From: Diploscapter coronatus
Taxonomy: Eukaryota > Nematoda > Chromadorea > Rhabditida > Rhabditidae
Length of the DNA stretch: 64,000 bases
Assembly (NCBI GenBank): GCA_964036155.1
Contig: OZ038423.1
Location: 48,561,249-48,625,248, forward strand
Direction: 5' to 3'
A program made the position numbers and the translations under genes. Shown in pieces: positions 21,425-34,030 of the stretch. Position 1 is the first letter of the stretch. Each line of letters opens with the position of its first letter. The notes under the pieces are model-generated. The model searched no databases and was not told the DNA's origin. It saw nothing but the letters and a program-made list of their open reading frames with translations.

Positions 21425-23633
21425 ATGAAGGGAATTTGGTAAGTCTTTACAGATCCTATTAATTTTTACCATTCATACTATTTCGCATATCCTCAAGTGT
21501 TTCTCAAAATTACGAGCGACTTTTGCATGTACTTTATTGTTGTGAAAGATTTTATCTCTACGAAGAGTTATTTCCTGTTCAAAACATTCTTCTAAAGTAG
21601 CGAATTTTCTCGTAGCAATTCGATTTTTTCAATTTTCTCTTCATTTCAGCATCATCCTCGCTCTCTTCGGATGCTCATCTGCTCAACTTCTGGCCTGGCC
21701 CGCATCGAGCTACAACCCATTCTTCGCTCGTGCCTTCGCGGCGGCATCTTCACCGGTTTTGGCTAGCCCAATCGCTGTCCCGCCTCCACCACCCCCAGTA
21801 AGAGAGTTTGCATCATCATCATTTTTCGTGTTCCAACGTTTATTGCTACGAATGTGTCTACTGTCGAGTAATTATGTTAATCCTGCTGAAAGAGAATTTC
21901 GTTATTAAATCTATTGACTTTACCACCTTTGGCTCACAGGCCAACTTTCTTGTGGGTCAAATCTTCAAAAAGCGAAATTCTTGCGAAAATATCAAATACT
22001 TTCTGTGATAAGATCCCGAGATGAAGATTACCATCTTTGTTTCAGCCGCCCGCAGCAGCTCCGCCCCCACCCCCACCGGTGAGATCGTGTCTTACGAATT
22101 TCAGCAGTCCTTAGTTATTAGCCTTGTAGAATTTCATTAGACAGCAATATAGTCATCGAAAAAGTGTTCCAATATCAAATGACAAGTATTCAAAGTGTGT
22201 CGTCGTCTCATAGCTACTGATCCGAAAGAAAACCTGTCGTTTGAAGCGAGGAGCAGCTGCTCAGAAACAGACCCAGAAAGAACAGTCGTCAGAATCCCCT
22301 TCCCACCTAGTTCTAAGAGTGTACATTCTTAACGAATTTCTTCTATCTCCAATCTATTTGTCCACCAGCCAAAAGTCTTATCTTTGCGAGATGGTATAAT
22401 AATAACGCCAATTTCGCTCGTGCGATCATCTACCCCCTATATAGTTGATTTTCTTCTGACGAAAGTGCTTCTTGGGTCTGCTCAGAAGCTTATCGAATAA
22501 TCTCATCTTCAGGCCCCACCCGCAGTCTTCGCTGCTCCGGCTTATGCCGCACCTTTCATGGTAAGAACAAGTCTTTTACAGCTCATGTCAAGCTGATCTT
22601 CATTCAGGCCGCCCCACCTCCAGTTTTCGCCGCTGCGGTTCCAGCTTATGCCCCAGTTGCCCCAATCGCTCCCCCACCTCCCGTAAGAGTTTTATTTCAA
22701 AATCTGAAATTTGATTTGACCGTCTCCACGCCCTGTTCCCCTATTTCCAATTCATTCTGCGCTTGAAAGAGAGCGAGTCCACCTTCTACGTCCTGGCTTT
22801 AGCCCTCCTTCTCCCCCCTTTGTCTTTATCAGCGGGAAGGAAACAGTATGGCAAAAGGGGGGACGCGTAAAATTGTGCGAGAGAAGGAGGGCTCTTCCTG
22901 CTTCGTACAGAAGCATTTTTGGAAAGAGGATAATAGCATGGTCTCAATTTCAGCCACCACCTGCCTTCGCACCTGTCCCAGCTCCTGTCGTACCTGTCCC
23001 AGCCCCCGTTATGCCTGCTTTCGTAAGTTTTTGATTCCTAAGAGTTTGAGCCTGATTTCAGCAGGATAAATTAGGCACTCGATTTCTTTTTTTTCAACTA
23101 AGATTGTCTTCGCCCACTTTAAAAAATTTGTGGCGCAATTCAATCAGATTTAGGAAAGAAAGTTGTCAAAAATAAGAAAGTCTGAAGTAAAGTCGAGCAA
23201 AAATCGATCCCAGATGAGCGCTCTCCACTACGGTAGTAGACGTGTTCCATCCGTCTCGCTGCTTGTGCAATAGCGTGCGCAACAAAGTCTCTCGTCAAAG
23301 CAAGACATCGAGTGTTAGGAAACGCTAGTTATTTCATTTTGAATCTAACGCGATCATGCTAGTAAAATCTTAACTCATCCCAAATAACTTCATGCAAAAA
23401 CGATCATTAATTCGATTCAGGCTCCAGCCTTCCCCGTTCCAGCACCAGTAGCACCTGTTGTGGCTGCTGCCCCCGCTTTGGTCCCAGGTCAATTTTTAAC
23501 ATATTTTCGAGATAAATTAAGTCGGAATAAAATTTACCAGCGAATTTCAGCTTACGCTCCATTCCAAACCGCTGCCTGGTTCATCGGAGCTAACAAGAAG
23601 AAGATGGCCGCCGCCAAGACCGTCAAGGCATAA
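21425..23633 (+). CDS. secreted Pro/Ala-rich low-complexity protein
   Basis: Eight exons with closing phases give 178 aa: 21425-21438, 21650-21797, 22046-22078, 22513-22560, 22608-22682, 22954-23022, 23421-23487, 23551-23633. A signal peptide (MKGICIILALFGCSSAQ) is followed by Pro/Ala/Val repeats of the kind APPPP, VFAAPAYAAP and VPAPVVPVPAP, ending in a basic tail KKKMAAAKTVKA. Exons 3 to 6 are all phase 0 on both sides and each encodes one repeat unit, so the protein seems to have grown by exon duplication. The composition suits a structural extracellular protein of cuticle, pharynx lining or eggshell. This is inferred from composition only. The strong TATA promoter and codon bias toward C-ending codons suggest high expression. 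Confidence 0.8.
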
Positions 23634-24563
23634 ACCCATTAACCTTCAGCAGATCGGCTAACTTCAATCCACCAAATGGCTTTACGACGAGGGACGAAAT
23701 GACGTCATCGCTCAATTCTAGTGTGTGTAATTTAAAGCGTTTTAGGCGACTCCTACCACAAGCGCCAAAATTGCTACAAATCTAGGCGCTTTGTGTTACA
23801 AATCGTCCTAACTCTGCTTAAAAGCCTCAACCCCAACTGATTGATTGTGATACCTACCTCTCGCGTGGTTTATTACAAGCCCCCAAATCACCATACGTCT
23901 TTCATCCTTATCTTACCCCTGTTAAGTTCAAACTTGAGGCATTTTTGTAACCTACAAGATTCTGAAATCATCAGTAGTTTCATGCTCAAAAATCCCTATT
24001 TATTTCGAGACCCAGCATGAATTATTGTGGTTTCCACATTTTGTAGATTTCTTGTTTTCCTTGTTTTTGAATCTCGCTCCTTGCCCTTTTATGTTCTTAA
24101 ACTTGTCTGTATATAATGTTTTGCGCCGAAAGTGTTTCAACTTTGCAAAACGAGCAACGAATAAAGTATTTTGATGAAATTTGAAGGTTGGCTATTTGGA
24201 ATGTGAAGAAGTTTTACATAGTTTCTAATAGAAGGAAATCGACATTTGTAGAACACCCTAGAGGAAGATCTGACAATAGAAAGGCATGACCTTTATATGA
24301 AAAAAAAAACTCGGTAATATCATTTTCTTCCAAATACTTTGCATCTCGCAGCAAATTTTAATGTATCTACTCACTCATAAAATACCAGGACAAGATGAGT
24401 GATTGTGATCTTACGGAATTGCAAGGTGAAAATCCGATTGTTCTTTTTCAGTAAATAAAAAGTTCATTTCCTAAACTTTAACGAAAATCAACAACTTTTC
24501 CATAACAACGTTAACCCGTCTATTCTAACTTCTTCTTCAAACTCAACAAATTTAAACTCAAGT
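23634..24563. other. long 3' UTR and convergent intergenic
   Basis: About 540 nt of 3' UTR of the Pro/Ala-rich gene up to AATAAA at 24160-24165, then about 400 bp before the stop of the convergent URI-1 gene. No exon is seen. Confidence 0.5.
24160..24165 (+). terminator. AATAAA poly(A) signal
   Basis: A canonical AATAAA about 530 nt after the stop of the Pro/Ala-rich gene. Confidence 0.5.
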
Positions 24564-26785
24564 CTATTTTTTCGCAGCTCGACTGCTCTTGAATTTGCTG
24601 ACCGGTTTTGGAGCGGGATTTTCTTGGTCTTTCTCTTCAAAAGTTGAATTAGCGAAGGGCTCAGGGACTAAAATTTAAACTTCTCAAAAGAAAATAGGAA
24701 ATTTTACAAGTACCAATTCTTTCGATGACCTCCCCGCTAAACGCGACTTTTGATCCGGGAATAACTCGAGGAGTAGATTCCGACTTTTCGATTGAAGATA
24801 GGGCCTGAAAGTAAAAAAATTATTGTTAGAAAAATGGAAATTAGAAAAATAGTGATTCTTCTTCTAAAATAAGTTAAGGAAGATTAAGCTTTTTAAAAAT
24901 TAAAAAATGGAAAAATCTCCACCTCATAATCAATCGGAGTGGGTTGGGTGTTTTTCAAAATCAACGTCGGTTTTTTCTCGCTTTCCTTCGACATTTCCTC
25001 GGATTTATCATCGATTTCCTCGGCAAATCTGAAATTCAACAAATCTTCTAAAAAATCCTATCCTTTAATAATTTATCAAGAGCTAGGGCTAGGATGTAGA
25101 AAAGAATTTGTTTAGTGAGTTTTACAAGTCTATTTCATAACAATTACCTGACTCTAGGCTTTTTCTTCTTGTCTTTGGGTTTTTCCTCTTCATTTTCTGG
25201 GGTTTCCCGTTTCACTTCAGTTTCAGCTTCAGGCAGGTCGTCGGAATCGAGTTCTCCAGATTCCCCTTCTTCGTCGTCGACGTCACTTCCTTCAGAATCC
25301 TCGGACGATGCTTCCAAACGATCGAGTAGCTTTCGGAATTCCTGGAAAAACCACGTTTGTTTTTGCATAGGTTTCAGGAAATTAAAAGATTACAAAGTTT
25401 CATTTCAACTAATAGTCCAAATCTCTCTTAATGATTTTAAAAAGTTGCAGTATTTAAAGATTTTTTGAAATCGTTCCTTTTTTTATAAAAAAAATCACCT
25501 CTTTAGAAATACCGGATGGTGGCTGCATGCCTTGATCGCGTATTTTCACCCTACCAATTTCATCGTCAGGCTCGATTTCCTTGTTCTCCTTCTCCTGCAT
25601 TTCGAGAGCTTCCAAATGCTTCATCAAGTCCTCGTCTGTCTGAAAAATAAAAGTGATATTTCTTGAAAAATTATCATAGTTCACTCATTAAAAATCAGGA
25701 AAGTTCAATTTTTTCATGAAAAGGAAATTTGGTTTTTTATTTTCAAAAATTAAATTTAAATTATCTTCATTCTTTCTAAAAGAATTTTAAAACAATATAC
25801 AAATAAACGAATACCATGATTTTCGAGGATGATGCTTCGGAATCCGGCGTTTTCTTAGCTTTTCTCTTTTCTGAAAATATGACTTTGAAAAGTGCTTTTA
25901 AAAAATTTAAAAAAGACCCACCCCTGAATTCTCGCTCCTTCTCCTCGTCATAATCCTCCCGAATTTCGACCTGATCCCCACTTCTCGGATTGAAAACGGA
26001 TTTGAAGAATTCGTGATTTCGCGTCGCCAATTCGAACGATTTCGCCGCCGCCGATTTCGCGTCGTTGATCGCTGAAAATCAAGGAAACTAAAATATTTTT
26101 TGTCTATTTATAAAGTTCAAATATTCTTTACAAATTTCATAAATTTAGAAAACGAAGAAAAATAACCCTGAATCCTGCGTTTCAACGATTGAATCGCCTC
26201 AAATGCAGAGCACTCAACGAAATAGTTGTCGCCAATCGACATGGTTATCTGCAATTTTTGAATTCGACTTATTTTGCCTCTAAAGAATACTTCATTCGTA
26301 GAAACGATTCTGCCGTGGAAAAATCCGACCGAGCAAATTGGGAGCTGAAAATAAAAGGTAAAAAATAAGCTTCGAATAGTTCGGACAATCTTTAAAGAAT
26401 ATTGATAAAGAGCCTAGTTCTCCAAATTCTTGGGCTCCGAGAAAATCTAGTACTTTAAAGCAAACATATAGAATAAAACAAAGCGAACCATCGCATCGTA
26501 GCTGATTTTCTTGGGCAGGTCCTCGAGTTTCTTGATCACCTGCTCGTATTCCTCAATGCGCTTGTCCTGGGATGCGATATAAGATTCGAGTTTCTGCTTT
26601 TCCTAAAGAAAACGAACTTTTATTTCTTAATTCTTTGCTTAGAAAACAGACTTTCTTTCTAATTTAATTTAAAATAAACTGTTTTCAAAAAGTGAGCAAT
26701 TTGAAATTCATACCGTTTCAGCGTACTGACTGTAGATTTGCGGAGCATCTTTTGGTTCACGGGGCGGCTTCAAAATCGAATGCAT
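24564..26785 (-). CDS. uri-1: unconventional prefoldin RPB5 interactor (URI)
   Basis: Eleven exons with closing phases give 387 aa: 26714-26785, 26489-26602, 26291-26344, 26167-26248, 25922-26071, 25815-25870, 25499-25639, 25148-25341, 24923-25028, 24714-24804, 24564-24667. Residues 20-125 form an alpha-type prefoldin domain: a helix from the QKLESYIASQDKRIEEYEQV region, the hairpin GFFHGRIVSTNE then GDNYFVECSA, and a second helix. After it come TDEDLMKHLEALE, long acidic blocks and a basic C-terminus, the layout of URI. URI is a scaffold in the R2TP/prefoldin-like complex that assembles RNA polymerases. In C. elegans it protects germline genome integrity. The ATG is one base after a TTTCAG acceptor. 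It faces the zinc-finger gene at 27120 across 334 bp. Confidence 0.85.
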
Positions 26786-27119
26786 CCTGAAATTTTCAAA
26801 AATTAAAAAAAAGTTAAACTAAACTGAAAGCCTAGTGTGAGTCAAAAATAATGGAAGACATACAAAATAGCCACTCGACGGCTAAACAACGCGCATTGCC
26901 ACTGGCCGAAATGAATTCGCTTTTCATCACAATTTTTTTCATTTTTCGTATTTTCTCGGCGATTTTCCTATTTTCTTTTTGGAACTTCTTGTTGAAATCC
27001 TCTGGGATAGCTTCTAAAACATTTTCTGAAACATTATTTCTTCGAACTTCACCGATACGCTCGTTTGTTGTCTTAAAATTGGAATTTTTCCTCGAAATTT
27101 CGAAAATTTTAGGCTCGAA
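26786..27119. promoter_or_regulatory. shared divergent promoter, URI-1 / zinc-finger gene
   Basis: The 334 bp between two head-to-head genes must contain both promoters. A TTTTAG acceptor at 27107-27112 precedes the plus-strand ATG and a TTTCAG precedes the minus-strand one. No TATA box is seen. Confidence 0.45.
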
Positions 27120-30100
27120 ATGTTGCCGACGCCTTCTGGAACTCCGGAACGTTCTCAGGAGTTGGAGGAGGAGAAAATTGGTGAGCAAAAAATTTCCTAA
27201 AGGTCTAAGATTTCAATTTTCCAGCCAATTCCCCCACTTCGGAACAGACCGAGCAGGAAGAAATTGGTCAGAATCAGGGAGGGTTGGATCTGCACGATTT
27301 GTATGCTGATGTGACTGACCAGGAAAACAAGCTGGAACAGGAGTATCAGGCTGAGCAAGAAGAAAAGGAGCCGTCTGAGCACACTGAACAGACTGGCCAG
27401 AGTCAAGTTGCGGAACAGAGAGACAGACCGGAGCAGGATGAGCAGACTGACAAGGACAAAGAGGAAGATAAGGCTGTGTTCCTGCAAACCGTGCTCCACG
27501 ACCACTCGTACGACGCCTACAGCAACTACATCCGACTCAGGCAGATGGGCTACATCGTCGCGTCGCCCGTCAAGGCTCAGGGTACTTGGATTTTTCAACA
27601 TCTTTTTCTTTTTATAAATTTCAGAAAGTTTGAGCTTCAATAGAATTTTTAGATCTCTTCGAAGTAGCAGTTTAAAAATCGAAAGTTATTAAAAGATAGC
27701 CCCAACGTCTATAATATTTTAAAATAAAATTCGGAAAATTGATCTACCTTTGAGAATTTTTGAGGTTCGAGCTAAAAACATTGCAGGAAAATAACTTCAA
27801 CTTCATAAAGTTCAGCTGAATTCGGAAGAGATCGCGATTCTCAAAAATAATTTTTGAAAGTCGCTTAATTTTGACAGTTTAGTTTTTCAGAAGATGAAGT
27901 TATCCTGGACGTTGTGGGTGGAGATGTCGATGTGTCGGACACTTCCCAGGAATTCTCTACCTCCTGCCAGCTGGATAGCAGCATGCCGCTGCACTCGCCC
28001 GACCCAATCAGATTCGTCCCCTCTCCCTGGCTCAACTCCAACACTCCCCACACTCCCCAGTCGCTCTACTCTCCCTACGCTCGTCCTGCAGGATTCGGAT
28101 CGGGGGTTCATGTAAGTCTATTTTCCAGAAAATGAGGAAAATCAAGGTCGTATTAACAATACAATTAGGGGACCATAAATAGATTCAAAAATTCTATTAT
28201 TCGGGGTTTTTTTTCCTAATTAAACAGCTCAATTGCGATGCAGCTAAGATATTCGTGAAGAAAATAGCGAAAATAATTGATGGTCGAAATATGGCATCAA
28301 ATTTAGAAAGTAAAGTGGGCACGATTTCACAGTATAAAATTCCCGCGAGCGCCTGCGGACGCGCACTTCTCGATAAGATTCTCTAATGAATAACCATTTC
28401 TATATGAGTGACTCATCGATTCCGATAGTGATTTTTGTGAACACTAATTCTGAAAGGGAGAATTGCTTCCTATTTTTTGAGTTTTCTATGATTACGGTTC
28501 CTAAATACAATGATTATTATTTTTGATATGACTTTTATTATTTTACAAAAGGCTATTTTACGTCGAAATTCCGATAGAATTTTCTTTATTTTAAAAATTT
28601 GAAATGACAAACTAAAAGTTCAGCACTTCTCTCCCTGGATGGTGAATCAGGTGAATCAAGCCAGATTGCACATCGCTCAGCCCATGACGCAGAGGATGGT
28701 TGTTCAGAATCCGCAGTCGTGGTACCTATGTTAAATCGATCTTTAAACGATTGAAATGTTTTCTCTTCAAATTCACGCTCATTTGACTCGCGCGCAACTT
28801 TGTTAGATTACGTTATCGCTGCAGGATTTTGCAAAGTTGAGCTATGACATTTTGAAACATGGAACTTGAATATTCGTCAAGAGTGCGGCTCTTATTTTCG
28901 CTAACATTTTTTTCATTGACGTTTCGAACTTGCAACAACAAAAATGAGTAATTCTGTAGAACGATCGATAAATTTCAGACATATTTGAAGAAAAAAACAA
29001 ACAGGTTCAGGATGACCCCAGTGAGAGACGTGTTCTCTGCCAACCCCGCGCCTCGTCAGATCACACCTCCCTGGTTGGGCCCGAGACTCGAACGGACTCC
29101 GGTGCAGGCTCAGAACGGCTTCGGACCGGGCTCTTCTGGCGGAAATTCAGGAATGCCTCAACAGCCTCAGCGTCCCGTCTATCAGCCCCTTACCAGAATG
29201 CAACTGCCTAGCTATTGGACCCAGCAGTGGGTTTCAAAAGTTGTACCTTCGAAGAAAAGTTTGGTTGTATTTGGAAAAATAGAATATGAGATTTTCGGGG
29301 AACGGTCGTCACTATACCAAAAGTTTTGGTGCAATCACATACACTCGGAAAATCTGACGAAAAATTAATAATTTTATGGCTAATGATATTCAGGGTAGAA
29401 CATGGAAAGTTCTAAAAGTCAAATTCAGACGCCAGAATTTGCCTCGAATGATGCCGTACACGGGCCCTCAGCCGGTCATTTCCATTCAGGGAAGGAAGAA
29501 GCCTCCCAGAAAGCCGGTCGCAGTTACCAGAGATGGAAAGGTGATCAAGGCGATCAAGGGGTTCGTTTAGAAAATTTATAGGGATGGAGATTTTTAGGAC
29601 ACGTTCATGCTTTTTTACTTTTTAACATCGTGTCAATAAGTATGAACTCGCCCTTAGAATAATTTTAAAAATGATTAAAAGATCGAAGAAGTGCTTTTTC
29701 TTTAAAAAATCGCGAAAAATTGTAATTTGAAAAATAGTCGAAGTTTTATTTTTCTTGAATATAAATAAATCGAAAGGTATACAGAGGTCAGAAAAAAGCC
29801 ATGATCAAATTTTTGGATCATTTTTAACAAATAATTTTTTGCTTGTAATTTTTCCAGAGGCCAGATTCGTAACCGCTTCAAGTGCCGGAAGTGCGGCATT
29901 CTCGTCGTCGGCGGCTACTTCAAGGAGCACGCGCAGAGGCATCTCCTCATCGATGAAAATGTAAGAAAAATATATTCGCAATTTTTGTTTAATTTCGCAT
30001 TTTCCATTACACTACAGCATATTGTCGTCATTTTGTATTCGAGATTTCCAAAAATTAATCTTTTTTGATGACACATTACAAATTATTCTATTTTTATCGG

Positions 30101-33100
30101 CAATCGCGAACATTTTTTAACAGCTAGATCTATTTCGCATGTGCCTATTTTCCCTAATTTCCACGATTTACCGACTTGATTTGAGTTCGCTTCATTCCAA
30201 TGCCCCTATGACAACTGCGATATGGCTCACTACAGGAAATCTGCGGTCGGCACGCACATCAGCAGGTACAAATTCATCTAATTTTATCCAGGGATTAAAA
30301 TTTCCCTGTCTTAAAGATAAAGGAGAGTAATATTCGATCGATTAAAAACTGGTTTCAGGTGCCACAGGAACGAGAAGGAGTCCCTGAAAGAGATCATCGA
30401 GTGCATCGATGCAAACATTGAGAGCAAAATTAAAGTAAGAATCAATTGCCTGAAAAAATTAAAGACCTCTTACAATTAATTTTAACGAAAAAGTAAGGGA
30501 AAGAAAATACTAGGTGGAGAACTCGTGTGATATGCCTCATGATAATTATATTTCTCAAAAATAGCTCGCTCTCAGAGCGTGGAGTAGTTCTATTTTTTCG
30601 GAGGCAGATAAAAAATTGGGCAATTTTAAGAAATCTGATGGCAATCTCAGCCTTTTCTCCTCAAGTTTTTCATTCAAAAATTTTTTTTCCAGAACATGGT
30701 GACCAACTTCTTCGGTGGCCTGAAGCCGGAAAAGCTGCAGGCGATCATCACGGATCAGGACGAGGAGGAGGAGGTTGATCAGGCGACTTTCGAGTTACAG
30801 GTAAAATTCTCACTTTTTAAAGATTACTTAATTTATCAAACTTGAATAAATTAGTGCAATTTTGAAGGAATTAACCGAAGAATTGGGATAAAATTTTATT
30901 TTTCCAAGAGAATTTAAAAGGGTTGATTGGTAATCTCAATCAATTCGAAGAGATTCTTCGTAACTATTGAGTGCAGTTTACAATGTGCTAGAATAACTGA
31001 TTATGTTAATTTTTCAGTTACGGAAAAAATTGACGAGTTTTTTTAGTTTTTAATTTTCAAAAAATAACTTGTTTTATCAGAACTTTGCTTGAATATAAGC
31101 ATATGTCTGAATAAAATATCTACAATTTTTCAAAAAATAGTTTCAATTATCGATTTTCAGCAAGAACTGGACATGGATCAGAACGAAGCGCAGAATGAAC
31201 AGGATGAGGGTGAAGAAATGGGGGATGAAATGAATGGGAAGCCGGAAGAAGAAGATGATGATGATGAAATGGAGGAGGCTAGAGAAATCGCCGAGAAATT
31301 GGACGGGAAGAAGAGCGAACAGGTAAAAGTTACCATTTTTACCTAAATTTAAAAAATTTTTTGGAATTTTTCTATTATTTATTGGGCAATTTGAAAATGT
31401 CCATAAAAACAGCTCAACGTCACTACATTAAGAAATACTGGGCAGAATTAACATTTTCCTACCCTCTCATTATACTGTATGCTATCTCCTATGTTACGAC
31501 ATTTCGACATCGCAAATATTGAGTTCATTTTTACAGGCTATTTTTAGTCTGAAATTAGTCATTATTCTGAGGTTAAAGTTAGGCAATTTTTGAAGTTGAT
31601 AAAACGAAGTTTTAGGCCTCCTACACAAACCCCCAGCCCATTCAGTTCTCGCCCCTCGCTCACAGGCAGATCGCCACTCCGTTTCATGAAACCAGAGCTG
31701 CTAAGGTAAGGAAAATGAAAAAGATTATTTTTGGAAACACTTTTCTTTATAAAAATTTCGCATTGAAATTATGATTTTAAAAAAATTAGATAGGATTTAA
31801 ATAGATGAATATCTGGTTTTTTCTTTTTTTATCGGCACTATTTCACCAAAAATTTGACTTGTTCAAAAATCAAGAAAATCGTATTTTCAGAGAAAAGGAG
31901 TTGATCGTCTTTCGCCGGAGCCGTCCCCGAAGAAATCGAGAAAGACGGGCAAACCGAAGGGCAGACCTCCCAAGGCCAGCTCGATGATGACTCCATCTGA
32001 GCAGCGAGAGAAGAGGGCAACTCCACAGCCAATGGAGCGGTTGAGCGTCTTCTGCAAGCCTTGCAATGTACGGTGATTTTTTTTGTAAGGACTTGTTTAT
32101 CGTGCACTTTTTGTCTGAATTCATAAATTAGTTCTTTTGAACTGCGTTGATATAACTAACTTTCTGGAAAAAAAGAATACTAAAAACTCTGAAAATATAA
32201 ATTTTTGAGGATAAACTGATTTTTTTCAGAAAACGATCCGTTGCGCAATGGGGAGCATCGAGGCGGTTGTGGACCACGCCGCGCTGCACATGAAGGAATT
32301 GGACGGCAAACTGCGATTCAAGTGCAAGCACTGCAAGTAATAGTTTGAAAAATAGCTACTAAAATTCGTTTCCAAGCTCCGCCCTTGCAAAGTTGTATTT
32401 TCGATAGAAACGTAGTCAGAAGTCAAAAATCTGGGAAGGAAACACTTCAAACCCAAAATGTCATAAAGACTTAGTCTAAATGTGTTTATTTCAAGCAACG
32501 AATTTTACCGATTCGTTCGGCTAGGAGAATTTTTAATTTTATTTTTTCTTCCCAATAACTATTTATAATCCTCTCGACCTTCCTGCCAAAAAATTGTCGC
32601 CACCATTAAATCGCCATATTTACTTGGGGACTCTAGTTAAACCCCATGTAAAAATGTTTTCAAACAAGGATTACATTTTCAAATCAATAGCGCATTAAGC
32701 CTAGATCTAAAATTCAATTTTATGATATTGTGAATTGAATTTCAGTCGCTCCAACTCGAGCGAGAACCAGATGCGTTTCCACTGCAGAAAGAAGCACAGC
32801 GATCCGCAAGGATTCACGGACAACATTCAGGTTGAAAATTTAGATATTTTTATTCGAGACGTTTATCTTCCTTCTCGTTTTACGATCACATTTCTGAAAA
32901 AAATAGAATTTGCTTCAAATTTTAAAAATCAACTTGATTTCCATTTTTAGACATTGCGGCCCTCCTTTTGTCTGGGAGAATTAGATAGAAGAAAAAACAA
33001 AATTTCAAAAAAGCTGACTTTTCTAGAACTGGATAGTGGCGCACGTGCGTCACGTGTCGAAGGAGTGCTTCGGGTCCGAGGACTTTCTCATGAACGTTCT

Positions 33101-34030
33101 CAAGAAGAGCAACGCCTTCACCGGCAAGGATCAGAATCGCGGCAGACCTGTCGAGGTTCGAAAATTTTGAGATATGAAATTTTCTCGAGAAATATGATGA
33201 ATCTGAAAAATATCAAACTTAGCTTTCAGGAGAAGAGAGTTTTACTCAAGAAAAAGAAATGAAATTTGAGAACACATCTCCTCATTTTTGAAGAAAATGT
33301 TGCAAATTTAAAAATGATGATAGATAAAAAAAACAAAAACAAAAGTTCGTGAAAGAAAGAAATTGAAGAAGGACAAATTTCTGTGCAAAGATGGAATTTT
33401 CAGCTGGGCACCGACGCCGAACAGCAGCCGTCCACCAGCAGAAGAGCGGGCAATGAAGATGAAAAGAATAAGGAGGAAGATCCTGAATGGGAGCAAGGTG
33501 GGAATTGAACGAAGAAAAATCTGTTTAAATTAGCTTCGTCTACTTTTTACCCCGAAATTACCCTTTTACCCCCTCCTCTTGTATTTGTATTTTACTTCTG
33601 TCCCGAATTGTGCCCTAATGGTCGAAAAATTTAGAAGAAAACAAATTTACATTATGCGCAAACTTTATTAAAGGTAAAAACCACGAGAGGCGGCTCAAAA
33701 TTCTGATATTTCCAGAAAATGCCCTCGAAGGCCTGGAGGAGGGCGAGTTGCCGAGCGATCCCGAGCAGGAGGAAGAGACGATGACTTTCGACAAGGCCAA
33801 TGAGGGCGAGGAGGAGGTGGGATTGAAAAATCGTCCCTAGGATTAACAAATTGGTCTCTAGGGTTTGAAAAAGCAATTTTCCTAAAATACCAATTCTTCT
33901 ATTTGAGTTTTTTGTTGAAATTGCTCAGTTTTGACAAATTTAAGGAAAGGATTTTTCTAAATTTTTGACGAGAGAATATGAATTTCAGGAGTTCGACGAA
34001 AGGCTCGAAAACGTTGATGACCTTGAGTAG
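27120..34030 (+). CDS. long zinc-finger protein with two bi-finger modules and an AT-hook
   Basis: Nineteen exons, all phases closing, give 812 aa: 27120-27180, 27225-27581, 27891-28111, 28624-28721, 29011-29226, 29429-29560, 29858-29960, 30186-30265, 30359-30434, 30693-30800, 31161-31322, 31616-31705, 31891-32067, 32230-32336, 32746-32830, 33027-33155, 33404-33497, 33716-33816, 33989-34030. The N-terminal 360 residues are Gln/Glu- then Pro-rich. Module 1 has FKCRKC...H...H and QCPYDNC...H, then a helix. An acidic run and an AT-hook-like KPKGRPPK follow. Module 2 has VFCKPC...H...HMKE, FKCKHC...CRKKH, then NWIVAHVRHVSKECF, matching the tandem genes at 458-5428. An acidic tail ends it. Role inferred: chromatin or DNA binding. 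If the weak donor at 29561 is unused, the first part would stop at 29570 and the gene would split in two. Confidence 0.75.

Noticed and set aside
27450..27570. Sen54-like motif suggesting a tRNA-splicing endonuclease subunit
   Set aside because: Only about 15 residues fit, and the endonuclease-fold part is absent. The exon phases link it to a zinc-finger protein instead.
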